NCBI GenBank assembly: GCA_910584575.1
Contig: CAJUBG010000005.1
Span: 25,230-89,229 of the forward strand
Length of the DNA stretch: 64,000 nucleotides
Source of the DNA: an uncultured Dorea sp.
GTDB taxonomy: Bacteria; Bacillota; Clostridia; Lachnospirales; Lachnospiraceae
Direction of reading: 5' to 3'
The first letter of the stretch is position 1, and each line of letters opens with the position of its first letter. The notes below the pieces were generated by a model, which saw only the letters and a list, made by a program, of their open reading frames with translations, was not told the DNA's origin and searched no databases. Both the position numbers and the translations under genes were made by a program. This document shows, piece after piece, positions 52,514 through 60,080 of this stretch.

Positions 52514-52560
52514 TAATCGCGTTATTAATCTCTGGTGCGATTAATAACGCGATTATTAAA
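52509..52560. repeat. Perfect 22-bp inverted repeat closing the CHAT cassette
   Basis: The left arm 52509-52530 (TTTAATAATCGCGTTATTAATC minus ends; core TAATAATCGCGTTATTA) and the right arm 52539-52560 are exact reverse complements with an 8-base spacer TCTGGTGC. Each arm is itself nearly palindromic (TTAATAA, five bases, TTATTAA). The left arm contains the CHAT stop codon. No T-run follows. It could end transcription, bind a protein, or mark an integration boundary. Confidence 0.8.
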
Positions 52561-52646
52561 TGCTGATTAAAATGAGCATTAGGTTCTTACTCCTGCACGA
52601 CATACCAGGTGGCGAAAAGACAGAGAAAGAAAGTGAGGGAAAAAAT

Positions 52647-53108
52647 ATGAGAGTGGAGAAAAAGTTACAGGAAATGGGCTTAGAGCTTCCTAATGCAGCA
52701 GCCCCCGCAGGTGTTTACGTCCTTGCAAGGCGGGTAGGGAATCTACTGTACCTTGCAGGACAGACTGCGCATATAAACGGTGAAGTTCTGGTCAGCGGCG
52801 TGGTAGGAAAAGATTTGACGGTTGAAGAAGGGCAGGAGGGGGCAAGGCTTAGCGCATTGAACATTCTGTCAGTCTTGAAATCGGAGTTAGGCGATTTGGA
52901 CAAGGTCAGACAGTTTGTGCAGATGATTGCCTATGTCCGCTGTACCGATGAGTTCGGAAGCTATACCGGTGTGGCAGACGGCGCGTCCATGCTGCTTCGG
53001 GAATTATACGGAGAGAAGGGCCTGGCGGCAAGGATGACCATAGGGACGAATGAACTGCCAGGCGGCAGCGTTACAGAGATTATGACTGTGGTGGAAGTGG
53101 AGGATTAG
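52647..53108 (+). CDS. RidA (YjgF/YER057c/UK114) family protein
   Basis: A 153-residue member of the RidA superfamily, in the longer RidA-like subgroup. Family patterns are VGNLLYLAGQTAHINGEVL, EGARLSALNILSVLKSELGDLDKVRQ and the late VTEIMTVVEVED. RidA proper deaminates reactive enamines/imines; the longer relatives are less well defined. The conserved Arg normally found in the C-terminal xRxxV is not obvious here, so canonical activity is uncertain. The ATG at 52647 follows GTGAGGG; an upstream ATG at 52560 starts inside the inverted repeat. It precedes rarA by 9 bases. Confidence 0.82.
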   Translation: MRVEKKLQEMGLELPNAAAPAGVYVLARRVGNLLYLAGQTAHINGEVLVSGVVGKDLTVEEGQEGARLSALNILSVLKSELGDLDKVRQFVQMIAYVRCTDEFGSYTGVADGASMLLRELYGEKGLAARMTIGTNELPGGSVTEIMTVVEVED

Positions 53109-53117
53109 AGGCTTTCT

Positions 53118-54428
53118 ATGGAACAAATGACGCTATTTGACGACAGAGAGCAGACGGCGCCGCTGGCAAGCCGTTTAAGGCCTGCCACATTGGAGGAATT
53201 CGCGGGCCAGGCGCATCTGCTTGGAAAGGGAAGGATGCTTCGGCAGTTGATTGAACGGGACCAGATATCTTCTATGATCTTCTGGGGACCGCCAGGAGTT
53301 GGTAAGACGACGCTCGCGGGAATCATAGCGAGCCGCACCAATGCGGATTTCATTAATTTCAGTGCGGTTACCAGCGGAATCAAGGAGATTAAGGAGGTGA
53401 TGAACCAGGCAGAGAAAAGCCGCAGGATGGGGATTCGTACCGTTCTGTTTGTAGATGAGATTCACAGGTTTAACAAGGCGCAGCAGGACGCCTTCCTGCC
53501 TTTTGTGGAGAAGGGGAGTATCGTCCTCATTGGCGCCACGACGGAGAATCCGTCGTTCGAGGTCAATGCAGCTCTTTTGTCCAGATGTCGGGTGTTTGTC
53601 TTAAAGGCTTTGGAGGAGGCTGACATAAAGAAGGTTCTTAACCATGCGCTTAAAAGTCCTAAGGGTTTCGGCCCACAGAATGTCCAGATAACAGAACGGC
53701 AGGTGGAGGCGATAGCGGCGTTTGCCAACGGCGACGCCAGGACTGCCCTCAATACCCTTGAGATGGCAGTAACCAACGGAGAAATCAGCGCAGAGGGAAT
53801 CCTTGTGACGGATGCAGGACTGGAACAGTGCATCAGTAAGAAGTCTCTGCTTTATGATAAGAACGGGGAGGAACACTATAACCTTATCTCAGCCCTTCAC
53901 AAGTCTATGCGCAACAGTGATCCGGACGCGGCAATCTACTGGATGTGCCGTATGTTGGAGGGCGGGGAGAATCCGCTGTATATTGCCAGAAGGCTTATCC
54001 GCTTCGCCAGCGAGGATGTGGGAATGGCGGACAGCCATGCGCTTTCGGTGGCTGTGGCGGCGTATCAGGCGTGTCATTTCTTGGGGATGCCGGAGTGTGA
54101 CGTGCACCTGACCCATGCCGTCACCTATCTTGCCATGGCGCCTAAGTCTAACGCGCTGTATATGGCGTGCGAGGCGTGTAAGGAGGATGTGAAGAAGCTT
54201 GTGGCAGAGCCGGTACCCCTTTGGCTTCGCAATGCGCCCACAAAATTGATGAAAGATTTGGAATATGGCAAGGGATATGAATATGCACACGACACAGAGG
54301 AAAAACTGACTCATATGATGTGTATGCCAAAGTCTTTAAGCCAGAGGGAGTATTATCATCCCACGGTGCAGGGGGAGGAAAAGGAGATTGGGGAAAGGTT
54401 AAAGAGGATTAAAGAGTGGAAGAAGTAA
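53118..54428 (+). CDS. rarA: Replication-associated recombination protein A (RarA/MgsA)
   Basis: A 436-residue AAA+ ATPase of the RarA/MgsA/WRNIP1 family acting at stalled replication forks. It has Walker A FWGPPGVGKTTLAGIIA, Walker B VLFVDEIHRFNKAQQDAFLP, sensor 1 GATTENPSFEVN and the C-terminal tetramerisation region with SDPDAAIYWMCRMLEGGENP and MPECDVHLTHAVTYLA. Length and motifs match the family. It lies between RidA and an AAA/nuclease gene, which starts 12 bases after its stop. Confidence 0.95.
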   Translation: MEQMTLFDDREQTAPLASRLRPATLEEFAGQAHLLGKGRMLRQLIERDQISSMIFWGPPGVGKTTLAGIIASRTNADFINFSAVTSGIKEIKEVMNQAEKSRRMGIRTVLFVDEIHRFNKAQQDAFLPFVEKGSIVLIGATTENPSFEVNAALLSRCRVFVLKALEEADIKKVLNHALKSPKGFGPQNVQITERQVEAIAAFANGDARTALNTLEMAVTNGEISAEGILVTDAGLEQCISKKSLLYDKNGEEHYNLISALHKSMRNSDPDAAIYWMCRMLEGGENPLYIARRLIRFASEDVGMADSHALSVAVAAYQACHFLGMPECDVHLTHAVTYLAMAPKSNALYMACEACKEDVKKLVAEPVPLWLRNAPTKLMKDLEYGKGYEYAHDTEEKLTHMMCMPKSLSQREYYHPTVQGEEKEIGERLKRIKEWKK

Positions 54429-54440
54429 AGGGGTGTTTAC

Positions 54441-56081
54441 ATGGGAATGTTTTTGGATTCCAGAACTCCATATGAGGCATATAGAAGGGCGGCTTTGGCA
54501 AAATATTTTGTAGATAAATCAGAATTACTTGCGGAACTGATTCCTGCATTGGGGATGCCGGAACGTTTCTTCTGTATTACCAGACCGCGCCGTTTTGGGA
54601 AAAGTATTATGGCGAATATGGTGGGCGCTTTTTTCGGTAAGGCGGCAGAAGCGAATAAGGTATTTGGGAAACTCAAGATTGCGTCCAGGGAAGTCAGCAG
54701 GAAATTAAATGATGCGGGGTGTGGAGATTACAGGAATTATCTGAATCAGTATCATGTGGTCTATATTGATTTCAGCATAGAGCCGCGGGATTGCGGTTCA
54801 TACAGGCAATATATAGACCGTATTCAGGATGGATTGAATCGCGATCTGGCAGAAGCTTATCCAGAGTACGGTATTGATTCAAGCTGTGCCTCATGGGATA
54901 TACTGGCAGCAATATTTCAGAAAACAGGCGATAAGTTTATCTTTGTAATTGATGAATGGGATGCCGTGTTTCATTTGTCATATGTTACGGAGGAAGAAAA
55001 GCAGAGCTATTTACGATTTTTGCGTTCTCTGCTAAAGGGACAGGTATATGTAGAGTTGGCGTATATGACGGGGATTCTCCCTATTACAAAATATTCGGAC
55101 GGTTCTGAGATTAATATGTTTTTAGAATATAATATGGCGACATCAGAGCGTTTTAGCGAGTATTTTGGATTTTTGGATTCAGAAGTGGATGAGATTTTTG
55201 CGGTTTATCAGAAAGAAGTGAAAAACGGAAAGATTTCCCGTGAGGACTTAACAGGGTGGTATGACGGTTATCATACTGCGGCGGGCGGCAGAATCTATAA
55301 TCCGCGCTCGATTGTATGCGCCCTGACGGACAATCAGCTCAGGAATTACTGGACGAGTTCGGGAACCTATGACTCTATATTTGGATATGTCAAGGATAAT
55401 GTAGACGACGTGCAGGAGGATTTGGCGCTTTTGTTTGCGGGGGAGGCGGTTTCGGCTGATATTCAGGAGTATGCCGCAACCTCCATGCAGCTTTCGACAA
55501 AGGATGAAATATATTCTGCTATGGTAGTTTATGGGCTGCTGACATATGACGACGGGTGTGTATCTATCCCTAACAGGGAGTTGATGGAGAGCTATGCCGC
55601 CATGATGAAGAAAGAAAAATCATTAGGATATATTTATAATCTGGCAAATGCTTCTAAGAAAATGCTTGCGGCTACACTTGCAGGAGATACCAGGACGATG
55701 ACTGAGATTCTGAAATTCGCCCACGATACGGAATCTCCGATTCTTTCCTATAATAATGAGACAGAGCTTTCAGCGGTAGTCAATCTGGTTTACCTTTCGG
55801 CGCGGGACAGGTATCGTGTAGAGAGGGAGGATAAGGCAGGCGAAGGATATGTGGACTTTATTTTCTACCCTGGGCGCAGGGCAGATGACGCAATGATCCT
55901 TGAGTTAAAAGTGGACAGTACGCCGGAAGCGGCAATCCAGCAGATAAAGGATAAGAGATACGCGTTTCGTTTCAGCGGAAAGCTTGGTGAGAAACCTAAA
56001 TATACGGGAAGAATTCTTGCAGTTGGAATCAGTTACAGCAAGAAAACCAAAGAGCATGTCTGTAAGGTGGAAGAATTGTAA
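54441..56081 (+). CDS. AAA-ATPase-like / PD-(D/E)XK nuclease-like protein
   Basis: A 546-residue AAA-ATPase_like protein with C-terminal nuclease-like domain. It opens with YRRAALAKYFVDKSELLAEL, the P-loop-like ITRPRRFGKSIMANM, Walker B FVIDEWDAVF and WYDGYHTAAGGRIYNPRS, all family hallmarks, and ends with YVDFIFYPGRRADDAMILELK (nuclease core). It is a diverged relative of the protein at 19319 and belongs to the WDAVF subgroup. A GTG-rich leader, AAGGGGTG, precedes the ATG. Function is unknown; such genes are often found as isolated units in gut Firmicutes. Confidence 0.85.
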   Translation: MGMFLDSRTPYEAYRRAALAKYFVDKSELLAELIPALGMPERFFCITRPRRFGKSIMANMVGAFFGKAAEANKVFGKLKIASREVSRKLNDAGCGDYRNYLNQYHVVYIDFSIEPRDCGSYRQYIDRIQDGLNRDLAEAYPEYGIDSSCASWDILAAIFQKTGDKFIFVIDEWDAVFHLSYVTEEEKQSYLRFLRSLLKGQVYVELAYMTGILPITKYSDGSEINMFLEYNMATSERFSEYFGFLDSEVDEIFAVYQKEVKNGKISREDLTGWYDGYHTAAGGRIYNPRSIVCALTDNQLRNYWTSSGTYDSIFGYVKDNVDDVQEDLALLFAGEAVSADIQEYAATSMQLSTKDEIYSAMVVYGLLTYDDGCVSIPNRELMESYAAMMKKEKSLGYIYNLANASKKMLAATLAGDTRTMTEILKFAHDTESPILSYNNETELSAVVNLVYLSARDRYRVEREDKAGEGYVDFIFYPGRRADDAMILELKVDSTPEAAIQQIKDKRYAFRFSGKLGEKPKYTGRILAVGISYSKKTKEHVCKVEEL

Positions 56082-56101
56082 AGAAAAGGTAAGGATATGT
56101 A

Positions 56102-56422
56102 ATGGAGGAAAAGAATTCATTTGAAAAGATATATGACGTGATCCGCCAGATTCCTGAAGGCAAGGTAGCGTCCTACGGCCAGATTGCCGCGCTTGCCGGC
56201 AACCGCCGCTGGGCGCGGGTGGTGGGCTATGCCCTCCATGCGGCGCCCTGTAACAGCGACCTGCCCTGCCATCGGGTGGTGACGAAGGAGGGTAGGATGT
56301 CCTGCGCCTTCGGAAGCGGGAAATGCAACCGCCAGACAGAGCTTCTGGAGGCAGAAGGAGTAAAGTTTGTGGACGGGTGCGTGGATATGAAAGTATACCA
56401 ATGGAATAAGACGGTTTTCTAA
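56102..56422 (+). CDS. MGMT-family DNA alkyltransferase-like protein
   Basis: A 106-residue protein equal to the C-terminal DNA-binding/active domain of O6-alkylguanine-DNA alkyltransferase. VIRQIPEGKVASYGQIA is the family helix-turn-helix region with the arginine finger area NRRWARVVG, and LPCHRVV holds the acceptor Cys56. The N-terminal Ogt domain is absent, as in ATL (alkyltransferase-like) proteins, but those usually have Trp in place of Cys. So it may still accept alkyl groups. It follows the AAA gene by 20 bases and is convergent with a lipoprotein gene. Confidence 0.85.
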   Translation: MEEKNSFEKIYDVIRQIPEGKVASYGQIAALAGNRRWARVVGYALHAAPCNSDLPCHRVVTKEGRMSCAFGSGKCNRQTELLEAEGVKFVDGCVDMKVYQWNKTVF

Positions 56423-56433
56423 GCATATTAATA

Positions 56434-56494
56434 AGGCTGCCGGAAAACCATATTCCCAATTCAATGATGGGAGAATAGTGTTTCTTGGCAGCCT
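56434..56494. terminator. Long imperfect hairpin between convergent genes
   Basis: AGGCTGCC (56434-56441) pairs with GGCAGCCT (56487-56494). The inner parts continue with few mismatches (GGAAAACC/GTGTTTCT, then TATTCCC/GGGAGAATA) for about 26 pairs, and an outer GCATA/TATGC extends the arms. It lies between the ends of the MGMT-like and lipoprotein genes and probably serves as a bidirectional terminator, although T-runs are missing. Confidence 0.55.
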
Positions 56495-56506
56495 GATAAG
56501 CTTATG

Positions 56507-57589
56507 CTACGGTATTGCGAATATGGTGGTGGCCAGTGTTGCCAGTTCTGAATTCGCGTCTCCTGCGCTTAGCATAGAAGAAGCGTTAAAGGAGATAGTC
56601 ATGGACGTCTCCTCGCCAAAGGTAGGCGCGGCAGCGTACTTCTCCATAGCGGCTACCAGTCCGGAGGAAACCTCATCAATCGAATAGTAAGTACCGCCCT
56701 CGAATTCGGCGTATGCGCTTTCTAAGCTGGTGTTAGGCGTGGTCTTGATTTCAACCGTGTAGCTGTATACTCCGGTTTCCTTCTTGGGGATACCAACCGT
56801 ATATTGGCATTGCTTCAACATGGTTTTTAAGGCTTCCTGGTATCTGGAAACATAGGCTTCGCTTAAGTCCGCAGGCGGATCGAACACGTCCGACTCATAC
56901 CACGCAAGGGCCTCCTCCTCGGTGCGGTCAGTATGCAGGGCAAAACGGGAAACTTCACCCTTGAAGGAAGCGTCCAAGTAAGCCTTAACGAAGTCGTAAC
57001 AGTCCAGGATGTCGCAGACCTGGTTGTAGGGCTCCATGACTCCGTATAGAGATTGTTCAAACAGGTTCTCAAGGCTTTCCGTGGAAATCTTATAAGAATC
57101 CCCGTCCTGATACACGTTCAGCGTAGTGATGGTTTCATCTTCGCGGGAGGGAGAATCCTTAATCAGCTTGGTATCCTTCTCAAGGATGGAAGTAACTGCG
57201 CCGGTAAGCTCTGTGGTTTCTAAAGAAGCAATCTGTTCTGTGTTGGCGGCTTCCACGGTGTTCTTAATGTTAATCGGAGTGTAAGTTACCTGGACGGAAA
57301 AAGTCCCGTCATTCATCTTCTTTGCCTTTGCCACCTCAAAGGTGATTGAGCTAAAGGAATCCTTCATAAATTCCAGATAAGGCTCCCGCAGTTCCTCCGG
57401 AAACTGCAGGACATAAGAATCGTTGCTCTCGGCAATCCCTTCATCCAGTATTGTGGCAAAGCTGTCAGAGCCATTTTCCTTGATGGAAGTAATCTGTCCT
57501 CCTACATATTCGTCCGCCTTATTGTCGCTGCAGCCGGTGAGCAAGGCAAAAGCAAATATGCAGGAGATAAGAAATGTTCGTTTTCGCAT
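56507..57589 (-). CDS. Hypothetical lipoprotein
   Basis: A 360-residue exported protein. The N terminus MRKRTFLISCIFAFALLTGC is a lipoprotein signal with the lipidated Cys at position 20. The mature part is acidic, with two repeated alpha/beta sections (VQVTYTPINIKNTVEAA and YTVEIKTTPNTSLESAY) that suggest a duplicated domain. It resembles DUF5105-like lipoproteins of Clostridia in general layout, but I do not assign it. A promoter is seen upstream on the minus strand. It is divergent from the purO gene. Confidence 0.7.
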   Translation of the reverse strand: MRKRTFLISCIFAFALLTGCSDNKADEYVGGQITSIKENGSDSFATILDEGIAESNDSYVLQFPEELREPYLEFMKDSFSSITFEVAKAKKMNDGTFSVQVTYTPINIKNTVEAANTEQIASLETTELTGAVTSILEKDTKLIKDSPSREDETITTLNVYQDGDSYKISTESLENLFEQSLYGVMEPYNQVCDILDCYDFVKAYLDASFKGEVSRFALHTDRTEEEALAWYESDVFDPPADLSEAYVSRYQEALKTMLKQCQYTVGIPKKETGVYSYTVEIKTTPNTSLESAYAEFEGGTYYSIDEVSSGLVAAMEKYAAAPTFGEETSMTISFNASSMLSAGDANSELATLATTIFAIP

Positions 57590-57617
57590 GAAACTTGTCC
57601 CCCTGTTTTTTACTTAC

Positions 57618-57646
57618 ATTGTATCATTCTAAAAACATGGATTCAA
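57618..57646 (-). promoter_or_regulatory. Promoter of the lipoprotein gene
   Basis: On the minus strand TTGAAT (57646-57641) and TACAAT (57623-57618) with a 17-base spacer, 28 bases before the ATG. Confidence 0.6.
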
Positions 57647-57659
57647 TAGAAAATACTAC

Positions 57660-57688
57660 TGGAAAAAGAGAAGTATTTTATATATAAT
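57660..57688 (+). promoter_or_regulatory. Promoter of the purine genes
   Basis: TGGAAA (57660-57665) and a perfect TATAAT (57683-57688) with a 17-base spacer, 41 bases before the PurO-type start. It is arranged back to back with the lipoprotein promoter. Confidence 0.55.
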
Positions 57689-57729
57689 AAACTAACAGGT
57701 CAAAAATCATCGAAAAAAGGAGATTTTGT

Positions 57730-58443
57730 ATGAAAATGTTATCAATCGACAAGGAACTTAAAGGTAATTCATATCCTGGACGCGGGATTATTATTGGAAA
57801 GAGCCCTGACGGGAAAAGCGCGGTTACCGCTTATTTTATCATGGGGAGAAGTGTGAACAGCCGGAACCGTATCTTTGCACGGGACGGGGAAGGAATCCGC
57901 ACCCAGGCGTTTGATCCGGCGAAACTCACGGACCCAAGCCTGGTTATCTACGCGCCGGTGCGGGTGCTTGGGAATAAGACTATTGTGACGAACGGGGATC
58001 AGACCGATACCATTTACGAGGGAATGGACAGACAGATGACTTTTGAGCAATCCTTAAGATGCCGTGAATTCGAGCCGGACGCGCCCAATTATACGCCGAG
58101 GATATCGGGGATTATGCATATCGAGAACGGGAATTATAATTATGCCATGTCGATTTTAAAGAGCAATAACGGAAGCCCCGAAAGCTGTAACCGCTATACG
58201 TTTGCTTATGAGAATCCGGCAGCAGGGGAGGGACATTTTATCCACACATATCAGTGTGACGGCGACCCGCTTCCAAGCTTTGAGGGTGAGCCGAAGCTGA
58301 TAGGGATTTTGGACGATATGGATGCGTTTACGGATATGCTTTGGGACAGCCTGAACGAGGAGAATAAGGTGTCATTGTTTGTACGGTATATTGATATCGC
58401 CACGGGAAAATATCAGACAAGGATTGTGAATAAGAACCAGTAG
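57730..58443 (+). CDS. purO: IMP cyclohydrolase, PurO-type
   Basis: A 237-residue protein resembling the archaeal-type IMP cyclohydrolase PurO, which closes FAICAR to IMP. Recognisable parts are the N-terminal NSYPGRGIIIGKSPDGKSAV, AYFIMGRSVNSRNRIF and the late VSLFVRYIDIATGKY. It is unrelated to the cyclohydrolase domain of PurH. It is followed after 13 bases by a stand-alone AICAR formyltransferase, so the two steps that PurH fuses are split here between two genes. AAAAGGAG precedes the ATG. It has its own promoter. Confidence 0.85.
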   Translation: MKMLSIDKELKGNSYPGRGIIIGKSPDGKSAVTAYFIMGRSVNSRNRIFARDGEGIRTQAFDPAKLTDPSLVIYAPVRVLGNKTIVTNGDQTDTIYEGMDRQMTFEQSLRCREFEPDAPNYTPRISGIMHIENGNYNYAMSILKSNNGSPESCNRYTFAYENPAAGEGHFIHTYQCDGDPLPSFEGEPKLIGILDDMDAFTDMLWDSLNEENKVSLFVRYIDIATGKYQTRIVNKNQ

Positions 58444-58456
58444 GAGGATGAGACAG

Positions 58457-59635
58457 ATGAGAGAATTGGAATTAAAATACGGCTGTAACCCGAATCAGAA
58501 ACCATCGAGAATCTATATGGAGAAGGGGAAAGAGCTTCCCATCCAGGTATTGAACGGCAAGCCAGGGTATATTAATTTTCTGGATGCCTTCAACGGCTGG
58601 CAGTTGGTGAAGGAGTTAAAGCAGGCCACAGGGCTTCCGGCAGCCACGTCCTTTAAGCATGTATCTCCGGCAGGGGCGGCGGTAGGGCTTCCCCTTACAG
58701 ATACTCTTGCGAAGATTTACTGGGTGGAGGATCTTGGCGAACTGTCACCCCTTGCCTGTGCTTATGCAAGGGCCAGAGGGGCTGACCGGATGTCCTCCTT
58801 CGGGGATTTTATTTCTCTGTCGGATGTGTGCGACGCAGATACGGCGAGGCTGATTAAGAGAGAGGTATCGGACGGTGTGATTGCCCCTGGGTACGAGGAC
58901 GAGGCTCTTGAGCTTCTTAAGGCGAAGAAGAATGGGAACTATAATGTAATCCAGATTGACCCAGATTATGTACCAGAGCCGTTAGAGCATAAGGATGTGT
59001 TTGGCATTACATTTGAGCAGGGAAGGAATGAGCTTAAGATTGACGACGATTTCTTTGCAAATGTTGTGACCGAGAACAAGGACTTGACCGAAGAAGCTAA
59101 GAGAGATCTGGCGATTTCCATGATTACTTTGAAATATACACAGTCTAATTCTGTCTGTTTTGTAAAGGACGGACAGGCAATCGGAATCGGTGCGGGGCAG
59201 CAGTCCAGAATCCATTGTACACGCCTTGCGGGACAGAAGGCGGACAACTGGTGGCTGAGGCAGTCCCCACAGGTTATGGGACTCCCCTTTGTGGATTCTA
59301 TCCGTCGGGCGGACAGGGATAATGCTATTGATTTGTATATCGGGGAGGATTATATGGATGTGCTTGCAGACGGCGCATGGCAGGAGATTTTCAAGGAGAA
59401 GCCGGAGATATTTACCAGAGAGGCTAAGCGGGAGTGGTTAGATGAGCTTAAGGAGGTTTCTCTTGGCTCGGATGCTTTCTTCCCCTTCGGAGACAATATT
59501 GAACGTGCTCACAGAAGCGGCGTTAAGTATATCGCTCAGCCAGGCGGGTCTGTGAGGGATGACAATGTGATTGAGACTTGTAATAAATATGGGATGGCGA
59601 TGGCGTTTACAGGGCTTCGGCTGTTCCATCATTAA
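58457..59635 (+). CDS. Stand-alone AICAR formyltransferase (PurH C-domain type)
   Basis: A 392-residue enzyme corresponding to the transformylase domain of PurH. It formylates AICAR with 10-formyl-THF to FAICAR. The N terminus ELKYGCNPNQKPSRI and the catalytic SFKHVSPAGAAVGLPL are clear, as is the later GAGQQSRIHCTRLAGQKA. No cyclohydrolase domain is present. The ATG at 58457 has AGGAGG 9 bases upstream; the ATG at 58448 abuts that site. It works with the preceding PurO-type cyclohydrolase to complete IMP synthesis. Confidence 0.92.
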   Translation: MRELELKYGCNPNQKPSRIYMEKGKELPIQVLNGKPGYINFLDAFNGWQLVKELKQATGLPAATSFKHVSPAGAAVGLPLTDTLAKIYWVEDLGELSPLACAYARARGADRMSSFGDFISLSDVCDADTARLIKREVSDGVIAPGYEDEALELLKAKKNGNYNVIQIDPDYVPEPLEHKDVFGITFEQGRNELKIDDDFFANVVTENKDLTEEAKRDLAISMITLKYTQSNSVCFVKDGQAIGIGAGQQSRIHCTRLAGQKADNWWLRQSPQVMGLPFVDSIRRADRDNAIDLYIGEDYMDVLADGAWQEIFKEKPEIFTREAKREWLDELKEVSLGSDAFFPFGDNIERAHRSGVKYIAQPGGSVRDDNVIETCNKYGMAMAFTGLRLFHH

Positions 59636-59647
59636 GGTGGATAGACG

Positions 59648-59908
59648 ATGAATATATTTCATTGGTCGAAAGTTGTTACAGTAAGCGATTACATGAAAAA
59701 GCAGGAGATTCAGGAGTTATTTGCACAGTATCATATAGAATATAAAATCAAAGTAAAAGAGATTTTACAGAAGAATCCCATTGATACTGCGGTAATAGGG
59801 ACTCTTGGAATGAATAAAATGAAGATGGTATATTCCTTTTATGTGGAAAAAGAAAATTTGGCTATAACAAAGGAATTGCTGAAAGGTATCTGGGGCAGTC
59901 GGTATTGA
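59648..59908 (+). CDS. Small hypothetical protein
   Basis: An 86-residue soluble protein with no recognised family. It has an N-terminal HWSKVVTVSDYMKKQEIQELF, a middle strand EYKIKVKEIL and a YSFYVEKENLAITKELLKG end, suggesting a beta-alpha-beta fold. Clostridial proteins of this size with similar layout are common and uncharacterised. It lies 12 bases after the AICAR transformylase and ends in an intrinsic terminator, so it is the last gene of that operon. Confidence 0.6.
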   Translation: MNIFHWSKVVTVSDYMKKQEIQELFAQYHIEYKIKVKEILQKNPIDTAVIGTLGMNKMKMVYSFYVEKENLAITKELLKGIWGSRY

Positions 59909-59924
59909 TTGACTGCCCCTTTTG
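59892..59924 (+). terminator. Intrinsic terminator of the purine operon
   Basis: GGGGCAGTC (59892-59900) and GACTGCCCC (59911-59919) form a perfect 9-bp GC-rich stem with a 10-base loop, followed by TTTTG. The left arm overlaps the last codons of the small gene. Confidence 0.85.
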
Positions 59925-59979
59925 TAGTGATTGGATATATAGTGAAGATTAACCTATCTCTATTTATTTAAATTAGCAG

Positions 59980-60008
59980 TTGTATATTTCACCCAAACCT
60001 TATATAAT
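59980..60008 (+). promoter_or_regulatory. Promoter of glmM
   Basis: TTGTAT (59980-59985) and a perfect TATAAT (60003-60008), 17 bases apart, 72 bases before the glmM ATG. I see no glmS-like ribozyme or riboswitch in the leader. Confidence 0.65.
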
Positions 60009-60080
60009 AGTAACGTATTTTGCGATAATTGTGCAAAAAAAACGGTAAATCAGGCAAATGACATGAAGGAGTTAATGATT

